64,000 nt of DNA from Rallus limicola (lineage: Eukaryota; Chordata; Aves; Gruiformes; Rallidae): the NCBI GenBank assembly GCA_022605955.1, contig JAKCOZ010000022.1:930001-994000 (forward strand). The letters are read 5' to 3'. Made by a program: the position numbers and the translations under genes. The notes under the pieces are model-generated. The model did not search any database, was not told where the DNA came from, and saw only the letters and a program-made list of their open reading frames with translations. Below, piece after piece: positions 24,636-37,400 of this stretch (position 1 is its first letter; every line of letters begins with the position of its first letter).

Positions 24636-25040
24636 AGAAGCTTTTTGCCTCATTTGCCATTAGCAAGCTATTGTCACATACAGCATATTATCCAAAGCTG
24701 AGCGGGAAATCATCCTCTCTGCTTGTACGCCTGTTTGTTCAAAGCCTGAAGGCTTTGTTCTAGTGTTTTGAAAGTGTCCACCACAAGAATTATTTCTCCT
24801 CACTTCCATTTACACTCCTGTCTCTGCAGACCATGGTCTGTTAAGGCTTTGATCCATTGTTCTGTTTTCTTACTGTACTGTTGAACAGTGTCTGATAATG
24901 CAATGCAAACTATGCACAAATAGTGACTCTGTAGCAAGGATATACTGGACAGATTTGCCCTAAATGTAGGACAAGCCTTTCCTCTTGTTGAAAACAGAGG
25001 AAAGGGACCTTCTTGCTAAAGAGACCAAGGTTCATAGCAC
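24636..25040 (-). repeat. 405-bp inverted repeat, copy B
   Basis: This is the reverse complement of copy A at 16,454-16,858, collinear over 405 bp with about 11 substitutions and no indels. The two copies are separated by 7,777 bp that contain the CpG island. The copy lies inside what should be MPG intron 1. No coding function is visible. Confidence 0.93.
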
Positions 25041-26240
25041 ATGCATTGATTCAGTCCCAATTTAATCACCTTGAGCAGCACCTCAGCTGTTCCTGAGCCT
25101 GTCTCATGACTGATTGCAAAGTGTTGCTGTGATGCTCTCCGCATGGTTTTATTGGTGACTTTAGGTTCTTTGTGCAAAGGGTGAATACTAAGGCCTTTCC
25201 TTGAGTAGATTGTTCTGAAATCTGGATGAAATAATCTCTCTTAAAGTCAAGGACTTACCACAGGATTTCCCTTGGTCCTCCATTGTAAAACTGGATGTGG
25301 AACATGTCCTCTCATCTGAGCCCAGGGCTGTCTTCTCAGGAGGAGCTGTGAGAATCCTCTGCTTCCACGCTCATGCAGGGAGCAAATCCAGAGTCCTTTT
25401 ACAGGTAAATCTTTGTGTCTTTGCTGCTTATACTTTTCTTCCTAGGCTTGAAGTTACTGGTACTTCAACAGGAACTTTAAAGTGGAGCTCTCTTTGTGGA
25501 TGTTGTTCAGATATTTGAGCATTTGGGTTGTGAGATTTCCTTTTTGTCAGTACATTAGTGAGGGCTTCAGTGAAACATCTTTGGTCATTGAGTCAAGCCC
25601 CTACACCTGGACTAAATTGTTTCTCATCTGATATTAAGATTGAGGAAGCAATGTATTCTCTAGGATTGTTTTATAAGATGCATGCCTCAGACTTAAGCGT
25701 ACCTAGTTTTGTATCCACTTACATATCTCTCTCAATGTGATTTACAAAAGAGAGTTTTCACTGCTATCATACAGGTGGGGAGAAAAAGAAGTCTTCCAGC
25801 TCTTGGTTGACTAGTCCAACATACCTAACATACTTTTTCTACAAATTATGTAGTAAATAATATACAAGTAGTAAAGGAAAAAACCTCAACTACAGATGAT
25901 TTTGAATTCTTGCGTCCATTTCCCCATTGGTGTTGGTGGCCTCTCTAAAATGCTGCCTCTCTTAACTAAAAGTGGGCTGGGTTAATTCAAAACTCAGAAT
26001 GCTGAGCTAGTGCACCTCCACTGTCAGTATTGTATTTAACTGGTTTGCTTTCATTTAATATGCAAGTTTGGTACTCAGTTAAAAATAGCAGCTTAATGTT
26101 GGGCAGGGAAGGAATGGAACAAAATAAAATGGTTTAAGAGAATTAACCAAAACAGAGTATAATGTTACTGTGAAGGCTTTTTGGGGTTTTCGTGACTTTT
26201 CATCACTCTCCCTCATTTTTATCTTCCTTGTTCTTTACAG

Positions 26241-26354
26241 AAGGATGAGTACGTTTTCATTCCAAAAACCTCAAGATGTCCAGTAGGCAGTAGGAGCAAG
26301 GACTGGAATTGCAAGGGCATCTTGCAGGAAATGACATCCCCAGCATTCAGAGAG
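26241..26354 (+). other. exon-like segment in MPG intron 1
   Basis: A pyrimidine-rich tract and TTTACAG precede this segment, and GAG|GTGAAT follows it, so both splice signals look usable. It is 114 bp, a multiple of three, and one frame is open from end to end. It could be an alternative 5' untranslated exon of MPG. Joined to the MPG coding exon it would not extend the protein, because the matching frame has stops, and it carries several short upstream ATGs. I do not recognise its translation. Confidence 0.25.
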
Positions 26355-26649
26355 GTGAATAAACCCATTAATTTTGCCATACTTCTGAAGCATTAGTAGG
26401 ATTTGACATAGTGTCAAAGTCTGTGGAGAGACTGACTTTATATATATATAGTTATAGTCAGTTAGCTCCTGTCTTTACTGTTCTCTCAAGAAGGTGGGGT
26501 TTTTTTTTCTGCCTGCTTCTCACACTGTTGGCAAGGAAGTTATACATTGGGTTATTTCTGGATGGAAATCCTTCTTCCCAAGAACTCATTGAAGGATCTG
26601 GCTTAAAGTGAAGTGCCTGTGTAAGAGGTTATGGAACAAGTAGACAACA

Positions 26650-27215
26650 GGCAGGAACAAGTTGCCAAAGCAGATGAAGTCCTCAGGGACACTGCTGCTA
26701 ACAATGGTCTCAGCAGCAAAGGGGTCACTTTAAAGGAGGTTTTAGGGGAAATCTGTGGACTGCAGACCAGGAAATTTGACCACTACCAGCAGGATTAGCA
26801 GAAAATATAGCAAGGTAGAACTAGTGGACACCTTCATAAGTATTATATAGTGGGGAAGAGCCAATGTGGCTTTTGTAATGAAGAGTCATGCCTTAAAAAA
26901 AAAAAAGTTGGAATTCTCTGGTCTGAATAAGTGTGCTGAGAGACCTGGCTCACACTCTGTACTGGTATTTCAGGAAGCTTTTCAACAGGAGCCCTCACCT
27001 GAGCAACAGCTGTTATAATAAGGGAGTTCCCTGTCATAAATAAACAGTTGGGGCAAAGATAGGAAAGAGGGTGTGAGTAACCAGGCAGCCCTCGTGGTGG
27101 CTGGAGGTCACCATTGGGGTGCCACAGGGATGTTTTGTAAATGACCTGGAAAAACAATGTTTCCAGCTGGTTTTACCTTATTGGAGTTGGTAAAGAAGAG
27201 GGCTGATGGTGATAA
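26650..27215 (+). mobile_element. old CR1 LINE fragment
   Basis: Diverged CR1 ORF2-region sequence: phrases such as 'aatgtggcttttgtaatgaa', 'gttggaattctctgg', 'aggaagcttttcaacagg' and 'gtgccacagggatg' follow the consensus order of the reverse-transcriptase region. Many indels break the frame. It is considerably older than the other copies here. Confidence 0.55.
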
Positions 27216-27219
27216 ATTG

Positions 27220-30200
27220 CAAATATAAACCAATTCACATGCATGCAAAGCAGTCCTGATTCCACGCACAAAATAAAAGGTTTTAGAGCTGTAATGACTA
27301 ATGCTGTAAATCTTTCTTTATCAGTGAGGTCTCAGTTTGCATAGTCTTACACAGGCTCAGGGAAGGTTGTGTAAACTCACAGTTCCTAAGTACACAGAAA
27401 CTGGTATAAATGATTCCGATCTGGAGACAGAGAGGATGTGTGGAGGAGCACCATGTGCTTATTCTGTTCTTCCTTGGGCCCTTGCTTTTGACCCGGGGGA
27501 CAGGACACTGGGAGAGGTGTCTTCTGGTCTGCCCCAGCATTGGCTGTTTATGTATTCCCAAATAAAGTCTGTACCCCTGGGATTTGGCATGAGGAATTGT
27601 CTCTCCAGAAGTGGCAGTGTGTTCCTACATGCACTTCTTCATCATGCTATCATCTGCAGCTGCAGGTAGCTGGACCTGTGAGCCAGTACATGCAAATCAC
27701 TGGTGGGTTTTTTTTTTAAACCTCCTTTTAGTGAAATCTCGTTAAATGCACAAGGGAACAGCTGCACATGCAGTCCTAATAGAAGACTTACAGATGCCCA
27801 TACAGACTCATTTGACCCTTAACTACAGGGTAAAGTATCTGCTGCTGAGCTGTATTTTACAGGCTTTCAGTGTCATACTGAGTCTGGGTCCCTAAACACT
27901 TGCCTGAGACTAGCCCAGCAGCCCTGAACATTTTGGGCACTTGTGCAGACTTACTCAGCTCTTGACCTTCCTTTTCTGACTTCCATACCTGTTTTGTGCA
28001 TGCGTATGCACGTGTGCTTAACAACTTGTAGCTAGTTTGGTTACAAGAGGGTTAGTAAAAGTGATTAAGCACCTGCAGCTGATGCAAATTTGAAGCACAG
28101 AAGTAGAATTTGTTCACTATAAAAGCAAAACCTAGACAGAAGAGAAGAGCTGTGGGTTTGTCTGTAGGCTTGTATGTGAAGAGGTGGTGTCTTACTTCCC
28201 AAATACACAGGGCTTGGGTACTTGATGTGTGCTGTCTCTTACAGTGTGCTTTCTCCTAGGCAAGAAGGGGTTTGTAGATACAAGCAAGTGCGGGTAGGCT
28301 TTGAGGCATATTTATGTTTTATATCTTGGGCTGAATAAGTAGGAAGATGAAGGGTAGATTGGGGGGTTTTAGATTTCTGAGATAGTGGTGTACTTCCCAC
28401 ATTCTGTGGATTTGCTCCTAAAGCAATCGCATTCCTGGATGGGACCTGGGACCTGTTTCTCATGACCATAAGGCAGTTTCCTGATGCTGATTCTAATGCA
28501 AGCTGGAGATGCTGAGATCTGTGTAGGATCAGCGCCCACAGCAATGAAGTTACAGCGCCCTGAGATTGCCAGTAGAACATGTACATGAGAGCACTTGCAG
28601 CTTTTAAGAATCACTTAATCGGAAATGCAGTAGGTGCCAGGCAGCTCTGATCCTGTTTCTGATGCCGCATGCCATAGGAGCACAGGTTACCAAATGAGTT
28701 AATGCCCCCCACACATTGGCCCTGTTTTCAACACATCTTTGAGTACGGCTGATGACCTAGAAGTTGCAGTTAATACTGTTGGAGAAGTCTGGAGGTGCTG
28801 TCACCAGGGAGAAGCATTCCCTTAACTGAGTCTTTTGGAAGGGTAGTGTCATGGGGTAGGTGTTCCTCCTCATCCCTTCCTTCTTGCAACCATTTTCCTG
28901 TTTGCAGCCCATCTCCTAGACGTGACTCTCATTTGCAGAGGAAACAGACAATTTTGTCTGAGCCAGGGGGCTGACTTCTGACAAAGTCGTTTTAAATTCC
29001 AACTAGGTGAAAGTCACAGTTAGGAGCAGAATACCTAGTGTGGAGCTAGCTGCTTTGTGACAAGTTTGACATCACTGAATTATTGTAATGAAGAATTAGA
29101 TGTTTAGGAAAAAAAATGAAAAAATCCCACCTCTCTGCCAGCTGTGGCTTGTTTATTTTCCCCTCTTCCTATTTGCATATGTGTGTGTCTGTATTCCTCC
29201 TATGTGAGATGTAACACTGTTGGGAAAGTGGTGCTAGCAGGGCACTGTGTAGCAGTGCTGAACTTGTTTCACTGTAGTCCAAGGAAACTTTTGCTGATGG
29301 ATCTTTCATTGTGAGAAACATCATAACAAGGTAAAGATCAGGTTTGATGGCAAAAGTTTTGTAGTCATTTTTAAAAGCTGAAGATCTGGTGAAAAATGAG
29401 TGACAGCTACTTAATTATGTATATACTTCCCTTACAGGTTCAGCTGTTTATAGGATTCTTTCTAGATGAGTGATGTTGAATCTTTGGATTCTTCCCCATA
29501 TATCTTCATGTGGTTGAATTTCAGAGCAGGTGAGACATCTTCTAAAACCTGGTGTCTTTGCATTCTCTTCTAAGAGTGCTTTTTTGGGGATGACACTTTC
29601 CAAATTTAGTGCCAATGGGGAAGTTAAAAATTGGGTTTCAGCTCTTTGTGTATTCAGGAAAATCACATTCCCTGCTGCTTCCATAGCCTTTCATATTAAA
29701 AAAAAAAAAAAGCTAAAGAGCATCTCCAGCCAGTGCTCCAGTTGGGAGATCATCTTCTGCTAGACCAATAGAAAACTGCAAATTGTTGAGTTTGAACTCC
29801 TAACCTAACAGCAACAGTGCACTGTTGGTACCATGATCTCCAGCTCCCAAATTTCTTAACCTATTTCACAGCGCTTTTTATAGTGAATAAATACATTTAT
29901 TCCTGTTCCACAGGTACAAAGATAGCAGCACAGAAGCATTTTAACTTTTGGAGGTTCGTGTAGGTGACAAACCTAGAAGGACAATCTCGGGTTGCATAGT
30001 TGCCTGAAATACATATTGTTGACTGGAACAGGCTGCTCTTCATCCTTCTGGTAGGTGACTTCAAAGCTTGTTTTGTGGAGATTCTAACACAAACGTTTCT
30101 ACAGCGTGAGGAACGAGTTTGCTGCTGTGACTGCAAAGCCTGGGTATCTCCCAGCTCAAATGTTCTGTGTCCAGAAGAGTTTTCAATTCTGACCCGGTTA

Positions 30201-30670
30201 CATTACTGTTTGAAATGATTGATACCTCACTTCTGGGGGCTTTCTGAGAACAGCTTTTGAGGTGCTTGTTGTGTGTTGTTGGGCTTTTTCTGTCTGCTTA
30301 ACTGTGTTAGTTCTAGATAGAAAGTATATAGTACTGGCTCATGTTTGGTTTCAATTTCTGAATCTCCTAACCTAACAGCAAACATTTTTACTGCTGAGTG
30401 GGGCAGGGTTGCTGTTTATCTGCAGCCCTTAAAAGATGAATACTCAAACTCCAGTTCTGTTTGCTTATCAGTAGCACCCAATATTTGCCCAGCTTGATGT
30501 AGACACAGCTCTAAACCTGTCACTGCGTCTGTAGTTTGCCTAGGCTGTCCACTTAGTGATAGCTTTCAGGTTCATTGTTGTGGGGATATGTGTAAAAATA
30601 AGAGTTTGTGGAAAGGAGTTACTTTAAAGTAAATTTTATATTCCTAATTATGTTTATATCCATTTTTTAG
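27220..30670. other. MPG intron 1 (3' part), no gene seen
   Basis: A+T-rich intronic sequence with homopolymer runs, for example poly-A at 29,696. An 18-base exact direct repeat, CTCCTAACCTAACAGCAA, occurs at about 29,796 and 30,364. No exon with recognisable coding content was found. Confidence 0.5.
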
Positions 30671-30674
30671 AACT

Positions 30675-30896
30675 ATGCCTAGAAAAAGAAAGCTGTTGGC
30701 TCAGTTAAGTGCCCTCCAAAGCAACTCCAGCTTCCCTCATTTTGATGCCTTGGAGAATGTGAATGCTATGCCTGATGGGGATTCATCTTCAAAAAGCAGC
30801 AAATATTTTGCAATAGAGGAGAGAAACTCTTCCCAGCTAGAAGCAGATTTTTTCAACCAGCCCTGTGTTAGTCTGGCCAAGTCCTTTCTGGGACAG
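30675..30896 (+). CDS. MPG coding exon 1
   Basis: The acceptor is TTTTTTAG before 30,671 and the start codon follows four bases later, with A at -3. The exon encodes residues 1-74: a basic, Ser-rich amino-terminal tail that is poorly conserved in the family, then FFNQPCVSLAKSFLGQ, which begins the glycosylase fold. The donor GGACAG|GTAAGA ends it in phase 0. No upstream in-frame ATG is available in the exon. Confidence 0.93.
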
Positions 30897-30904
30897 GTAA
30901 GACG

Positions 30905-33900
30905 TGGACACTGGGATTCCTGTGCTGGCATGTGTGCTAATAACTTTGTGTGGAAGGATGAAATTCTTTTTTTGCCATTTGACTCCAGGGCTTTGCTATT
31001 TTAGGAATACAGCTCTCATTCCTCTCTTGTTAAGTTCAGTGGAATTTAGACTAGTAGCCAAATCTATTCTGGATGAAGTCAGAGGAGTAATTTTTCAGGT
31101 TTAGTTTATTGTCACATTTCAGAACTAGGGTTTTTTTAATGGAGTTTTTTTTCCCTTTTTTCTGGTTTGCTGAAATGCACTTTGTGGTTTGAAGTTCGTT
31201 TCAGGCCTGTTCTTTTCCTTTCAGGTATTCCTTTGTTGTTGGCTCTTGCTTAGCCCAGTGGAAAGTACTGCTCTGCAGTCAGCACCATCTCCTTCTCTGC
31301 CTCCATTTCCTACCTCGTGATGCTAATAGCGTGGCAGGCTCTTGGCCTTCCTTCACCCATATCCACTGTCACAGTGTACTCAGATATTTCATTCCTATCT
31401 GCATGTTCAGCAGACTGCTTGGTACTTTCTTTTCTGCTGCCCTGTGTGCTTTGAGAGTTATATCTTGTACTACCTGCTTTTATTTTTGCTGTTGTGAGCA
31501 ACTCGATGCTGCCAGGATGCACGGTGAGCTCTCGAACGACCGCTTCCTGAGGTTATGCATAGGCCCTGGTGTGGAGACCTTTAGGACTCCCCAACCCCAC
31601 AGTTAAACTCTTTGCCCTGAAAGCTGCTATTCCTACCCTTTGTTCCTGTGTTTTCAAGGCATTACTTGTTCATGAAAGGACCTTATCCCATTGCAGAAAT
31701 TTTGAGGAATCTCTGGATCTTGTTGAAAACCTTTGGAAATCAGAGTGGGGGAGACTAAAGGTCTCTTCTGCTTAGTGAGCCCTTCAAAAAAGTCTCCCAC
31801 TGTTCCTATGGGAGGGACTTCCTCCACTGTTTTCCCTATGAAAAGTTACAATCTCAAACCTCTTAAATGCAATTACAAAACATGTTTTTAGTTTCACTGC
31901 TATGGTGTTATCGTCTCTGAATTCTTTTTTTATACCTTGATTGTCTGTCGGGTGAACAGACCCTCTGGGTTCTCATTGGTTTAGATAACTTCAGGAATTT
32001 GTTCCACAAACTGTTGGTTTTGGCCTGTCTTGCTATGTCTAGCTTTTTTTTTTTTTATTTTTATTTTCTAAGGATATTGCCTTGCTTGTAATTGACGCCT
32101 TTGCTCCGCTTTTTAACCCTGCTGGGTTTTTTTGGTCTGTCTTAACCTCTTTCAGATATGTCATACGTGTTTGCTATCTTTATAGACATCCTGATAGAGG
32201 TTTGCCTTTCCGGCTTTAACCTTTGGCTGCCTCTCTTAAATTCTTCCTGACAAGCTTCTTTGCTTTATGTAGTTTCCCATTTTTGCTGGTAAGCAGAATT
32301 CTGGTAGATTATTTTTGGACCTTAATGCTTGTGGAAGGACGCTGTATTTTATACTTCATGATGGTGATACAGTGTTGGCTTTCAGGAATAAGTCTTTGGA
32401 AAAGACTTTGCATTTTGCTCTGGATTGGTTTGAGAGTTTGGACTTCTCTTGTGAGATCCCTGATTATTCACTCTGAAAAGCATTTGGTGGTATCTTAAAA
32501 ACCCATAGCTGTGCCCTGTCTTACTGTGATACTGACTTGGTCTGTGCAAGGATACCTGAACTCTCCTAATACTGGTGGATTTTTTTGTCCTAATGACTCC
32601 AGCATCCTTATGTGCTGTTACCCTGGGTACACAGAGTTTTAGTTCTAATTCAGTACTTTTCCTATTTAGGCTTAGGATTACAAGCCAGGAAACTTCTATG
32701 TTAATTTTAGATTTTCCTTTAAGTGTAACCCCTAGTCTTCCATAACCCAGTCCACTTTCTCATTTTTTTACAATTATAAATATCATGGTTTCATTCATTG
32801 CCTTAATTCTACCAAATTCTGGTGATTCTTGATGTATTAATATCGCTTCCCTTAAATGCGATACTTAAGTTCTCAGAAACAAAGAAATTCCCCAGAGTGT
32901 ACAGGCAATAAATGGCTTCTCAAAATGAAGTACATCCTCAATGAGAAATAAAAACCTCTATAAAGTAGTTTACTGTGATGTACTGTGAACGATCCCCTGT
33001 TTTTAGCTGTTCAGACACATGGAGTATCCTGGGTTAGAGTCAGGGAAATACCTGCATGCTTTTAAAACTGTCACTGAACCATTGCATTTCATCATATTGA
33101 GGGGGGGAATGTGGCCACATGGTTGTGCTTGTGGGGTGTTTACAGGCAGTTGCCAAACACCAGTGTTTTTCTGAAGTCCCCGTATTTTAAATAAAAACAA
33201 TAAACCGATTGTTTTCAACAATCTGGGAAGTGCTGTAGGGAAACAGTGATGCCCTGGAGTTGCAACATTTGACAACGACTTCTCGAGCATCCGTAGTGGA
33301 TCAGGTCAGTAACTGCCCTGGCAACCCAGTGCAAACAGCTGTTAGGAATTAAGCTTTGTTTCTGGAAGGTCATTTTTGAATGTCTGGTTTTCAGATATGG
33401 AAGCACTAAATATGGTGTAATTAAACTGATAGCTGTTGCCTACTGCAGTATTTCTTATACACACATTAAGTGAATTAAGTTTAGAAAGGGGTCAAACCGC
33501 AGAACTCTTTGTACAGAATTAAGTGCTGCTTTTATTGTAAAAAATATTTCCACTGTCATGTTTTGTTTCCCTGTGTCTGCTTTGTTTAATTTAAGGAGGT
33601 ACCAACAACAAGAAACACACTGCATGACAAAGAGCTGTTGTTGTCTGCCTGAAACCACTGCCCAGCATTCCTGCACTGCCGCTCTCGGTGGTGCAGGAGA
33701 TACAGGAACAGCATCGGGGTCACTGTGATTATCCCTGTGCTGAGGGGCTAGGACCAGTTTGAGACATCTCTATGGAGAGAGGCTACCTCATCATAGTGGT
33801 TATTTCATTGTGCCACTGTCGTATTTCTCCTGATCTAAAGAGCATGCACTCACGATGCCTTAGGGTTGATATTGGTGCTGCTTTTTGCCTTAAACCTGGT

Positions 33901-34230
33901 GGACTGAGGTGGAGAATACAGAAAGTAACCACAAAGAATTCTGTGGGCTTCATTGTATATCGGATCCTCAACTGATCCTTTATGATACTGTGACAGCTTG
34001 ACACTCAGGCATTTTGTGGGGTGAATGACAAGGTAGGAACTTCTTATGCTGGGCCATGGCCTGGACAGTAGAGGCTGGAAAAGTTCACGTTATCTTACAA
34101 ACTGGACTGGTGGATGGAGGGGAGAGCATGTAGTACCATCGGGGCCTTTTTTGTGACTTCTTTGTTTCCACAGCTCTTGTGCTCTGGTTGTTCTGTCCGG
34201 AGGGTTACTAACTGCTGCACTCTGACCTCT
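30905..34230. other. MPG intron 2, no gene seen
   Basis: Pyrimidine-rich intronic sequence with several T runs, for example about 32,044-32,070. No repeat family was recognised with confidence and no coding exon was seen. Confidence 0.5.
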
Positions 34231-34237
34231 CTCTCAG

Positions 34238-34442
34238 ATTTTAGTTCGCAAACTTCCTGATGGCAGAGAACTCTGGGGGAGGATTGTTGAAACAGAAGCT
34301 TATCTGGGTGGGGAAGATGAAGCTTCCCACTCAAAAGGTGGAAAGCAAACTCAGCGGAACGCAGCAATGTTCATGAAACCAGGAACTCTGTACGTGTATC
34401 AGATCTATGGGATCTATTTCTGTGTGAATGTGTCCAGCCAAG
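34238..34442 (+). CDS. MPG coding exon 2
   Basis: The exon follows the acceptor CTCTCTCTCAG and ends at CCAAG|GTAAGT, leaving one base of a Gly codon (phase 1). It encodes residues 75-142 plus the first base of 143. It carries the catalytic Glu94, Tyr96, His105 and the DNA-intercalating Tyr131, so it holds most of the active site. Confidence 0.96.
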
Positions 34443-37400
34443 GTAAGTTGAGGCTGAAAGCATTTTAATTCCTATGGTATGGGGCCAATTTTTCAAGCTA
34501 TGCTTGCTGTGTTGCCATCACTTGTCAGCTTCCTGTGGGCTATCTGAAGTCGATGGCTTGCTGTCACAGTCTCTCCTTGGGACCTGGGTTTTGCCAGCGT
34601 GAACAGTACATAACCATGGGCAGACAGCGGAACCGCCTTCACCATGACACACAGGGCCCACCTCAGCTGCACCGGCCTGGTGGGGTTTAGTCCCAGCTCC
34701 CAGCTGCGTGAGCTGTTCAGGCATGGGAATAAAGACTGAGGACTGGAGGAGAATCTGCCTGGGATGGAGCTCTGAGTTTTGATGGTCTGGGCTGCTACCA
34801 TGTTCATGTGAGTCAGTGAACTTTGTTCCTCAAAAGTGGTGATGTAGAAGTAAATCTGCAGTCTTGTGACAACCTAAATCCTGGTCTCTGTTGTCATGAT
34901 CTCCTGTCTCCTACCTTTATCTCTAGAAGCTGTAAATGTTGGGGAAAACAAAAAGGTCTGACATATCCTAAGCTTAAGCAAAGAGTCACTGCAGGAGCAT
35001 TTTAGCTGTTTTGCTGTATCTTAAAATGAAAAAAAAAACACCCCAACAGCCCAGCCCCCTAAACACCCAGACTGTTACAGGATCTTTAATCCTTTTTTAT
35101 TATTCCCAAGATAATGTAATCAGCTCCTAATCAAATGGTTCTGGAACTTACTGAGACTCTCCTTCCACAGCTCCTCCTAACATGCAAGTCTTGCTTCTAA
35201 AACTTGGGATTTTCTCTTTCCTGTAAGAATGACAGTGTTTGCCTTGCAGTAAAGCTGTTGGTTACTGAGACACCTTGAAAGCAGCAGGTATTTCTTGGGT
35301 AAATCCTTGTTTTGTTAGGTAAAAAAAATCTCCAAAGTAATTTTTAACCTTTTTGCCATTTCAAAGATACAGCTTAACCCCCCCACACCCCAACTACCAC
35401 CTACCACCTGCAGGTTCCTAAGTGGAAAGCAGTGCTGTTGCAGTGACCATCAGTCCTCAGGCTTTGGCCAGGTTCCAAGCAGAAAAGTGGGGGCCTGGTT
35501 ACGCTGTGGGGGAAGAGCTTCTCTTGCTAAACAGTCTGTCTGGAACCCAGGGGATGAACACATGCAAACTTCATTATATTGCCTCTGCCAAAGCTGCTCA
35601 GATAATGAAAGCAGAATGGTTCTTTATTCAGGATGGGATTCTTAGTGTTCGAAATATTAATAATAGTTGTTAAAAACGATGCTTAGCCTTTGAATCCTAA
35701 AAGGATTTCTTTTAAATTTATGGTTTGGGAAATTCTCCCTTATACCTGTGTTTAGTTTTTAGTGAATCAGAGCTCACTGCTGTGGTGGATTCAGTTGGAT
35801 TTTTTTTGTGGCTGATTTACTGCCCTTTAGCCTGTCAGATGTGCAGCTCTGCTGACACCAGGCACAGCTCTTACTGCCAGCCCGAAGTCAGCAGCACGGC
35901 TGTGTGTGCTGTGTGTCACAGAGGCATCTACACAAGTAGGGTTTACTCCTTTGGAATATTTGCCCATGTGCAGGTGTGCTGAAAGAAAGAATGGGAAGAG
36001 GGATCATACCTGAGATGCTTTTCCCATCTTAACATCGATGGAGGGGAAGCCTGCTCTGTCATTTAGTCTAAGGGAGGGATTGAGGCCGTAATCTGTTTTG
36101 GTGACGCTTGTGTACATGGGTAGAAGACAAAAGCATTTAGTTTTGGGGATATGGGACAGATCTTGGAAACTGTTTTGAATCTGGCCGTGGCTGTATAAAA
36201 TACAAGGTAACACTGGCAAAAGAAGTGGCTTTTGGGGCCCACCTTGGTCCCTCTTAGTAACACAGACGGTGCTCTGCTTACAGAATGAACTTCTGATGGG
36301 ATCAGTTTCATCATCTTAGTGCAGGGAATCTGATGGTAAAATACCAAAGTGCTTCAGGGTCTCCCTGGGAACGCTGCAAAAACCTTTGTGACTGACCAGG
36401 AGGCTGCAGAAGGAACACGAACCTGACTCTGACTGGTGCTTGGAGAGGCCGAACTCGGATTACTCAGGGAACACTGTGTGCTTGTCCTTTTCAAAAGGCA
36501 CATCTCTGGTGATGTCCCAGAACTGCATCGCTCTCTGCTTGGATTTTGGAAGTGAAGCTGCAGGGTGCCAGGAGTTAAATAGTGGAGAGGGGAATGTCTT
36601 CTGCATCCTGTGATCCCTCAGGATCTCTCATGTGCCCTCTCCTCAGCTGTCTTCCAAGCTGAAGGTTTCTATTCTCCTTAATTATTCTTTCTCTGCTCCC
36701 AAGCTAGTCCATACCTTTGCCCATCCTGGCTGCCTGTCCCTGAATCTCTCCCAGTTATGTTCTGTCCTCCTGAGGTTGGAGGAGAGGAACAGCGCAAGTC
36801 CAGACGCACACATGGTTCAGGAGAGCAGAGCAACTTGCTTTATACAAGTAGCTGGGGCTTACATCTGGCAATACTGTATGGCATTGCTGTGGCTGATTGA
36901 GCAGTGGATAAGGGGAAGGGCCTTTTGGGGGTTCCCAGGCACCTGCAAACACACACAAACTTACCCTGTCTTAAGCCATTTCAATTAGAACCTGAGGGAA
37001 TGGTGTGAAGCAGTGATGGGAGATTTAGGCTGGGTGTTAGGAAGAGGCTCTGTATTGAGAGGGGGTCAGCCACTGGCACAGGCTCCCCAGGGAAGGGGTC
37101 ACAGCACCAAGCTGGGCTGAGTTTGAGAAGCATCTGGACAATGCCCTCAGTCCCGTGCTCTGACTGGGCTGGCCTGTGTGGAGCCAGGGGTTGGATTTGA
37201 TGGGTCTTGTGGCACCCTTCCAGCTCAGGAGATTGTATGAATTTTGACTGGGATGCATGCTAGCAAAGCTCATGCTGAATGATGTGAGAACTAGGGGAAA
37301 ACATGAGGATGATTTGTGGAGAAATCAGTTGTAGAGATTTTCCAAATGACTCTTAAGCTGTTGGACCATGGGATGGTTTGCATCAAAACACACTGCAGTC

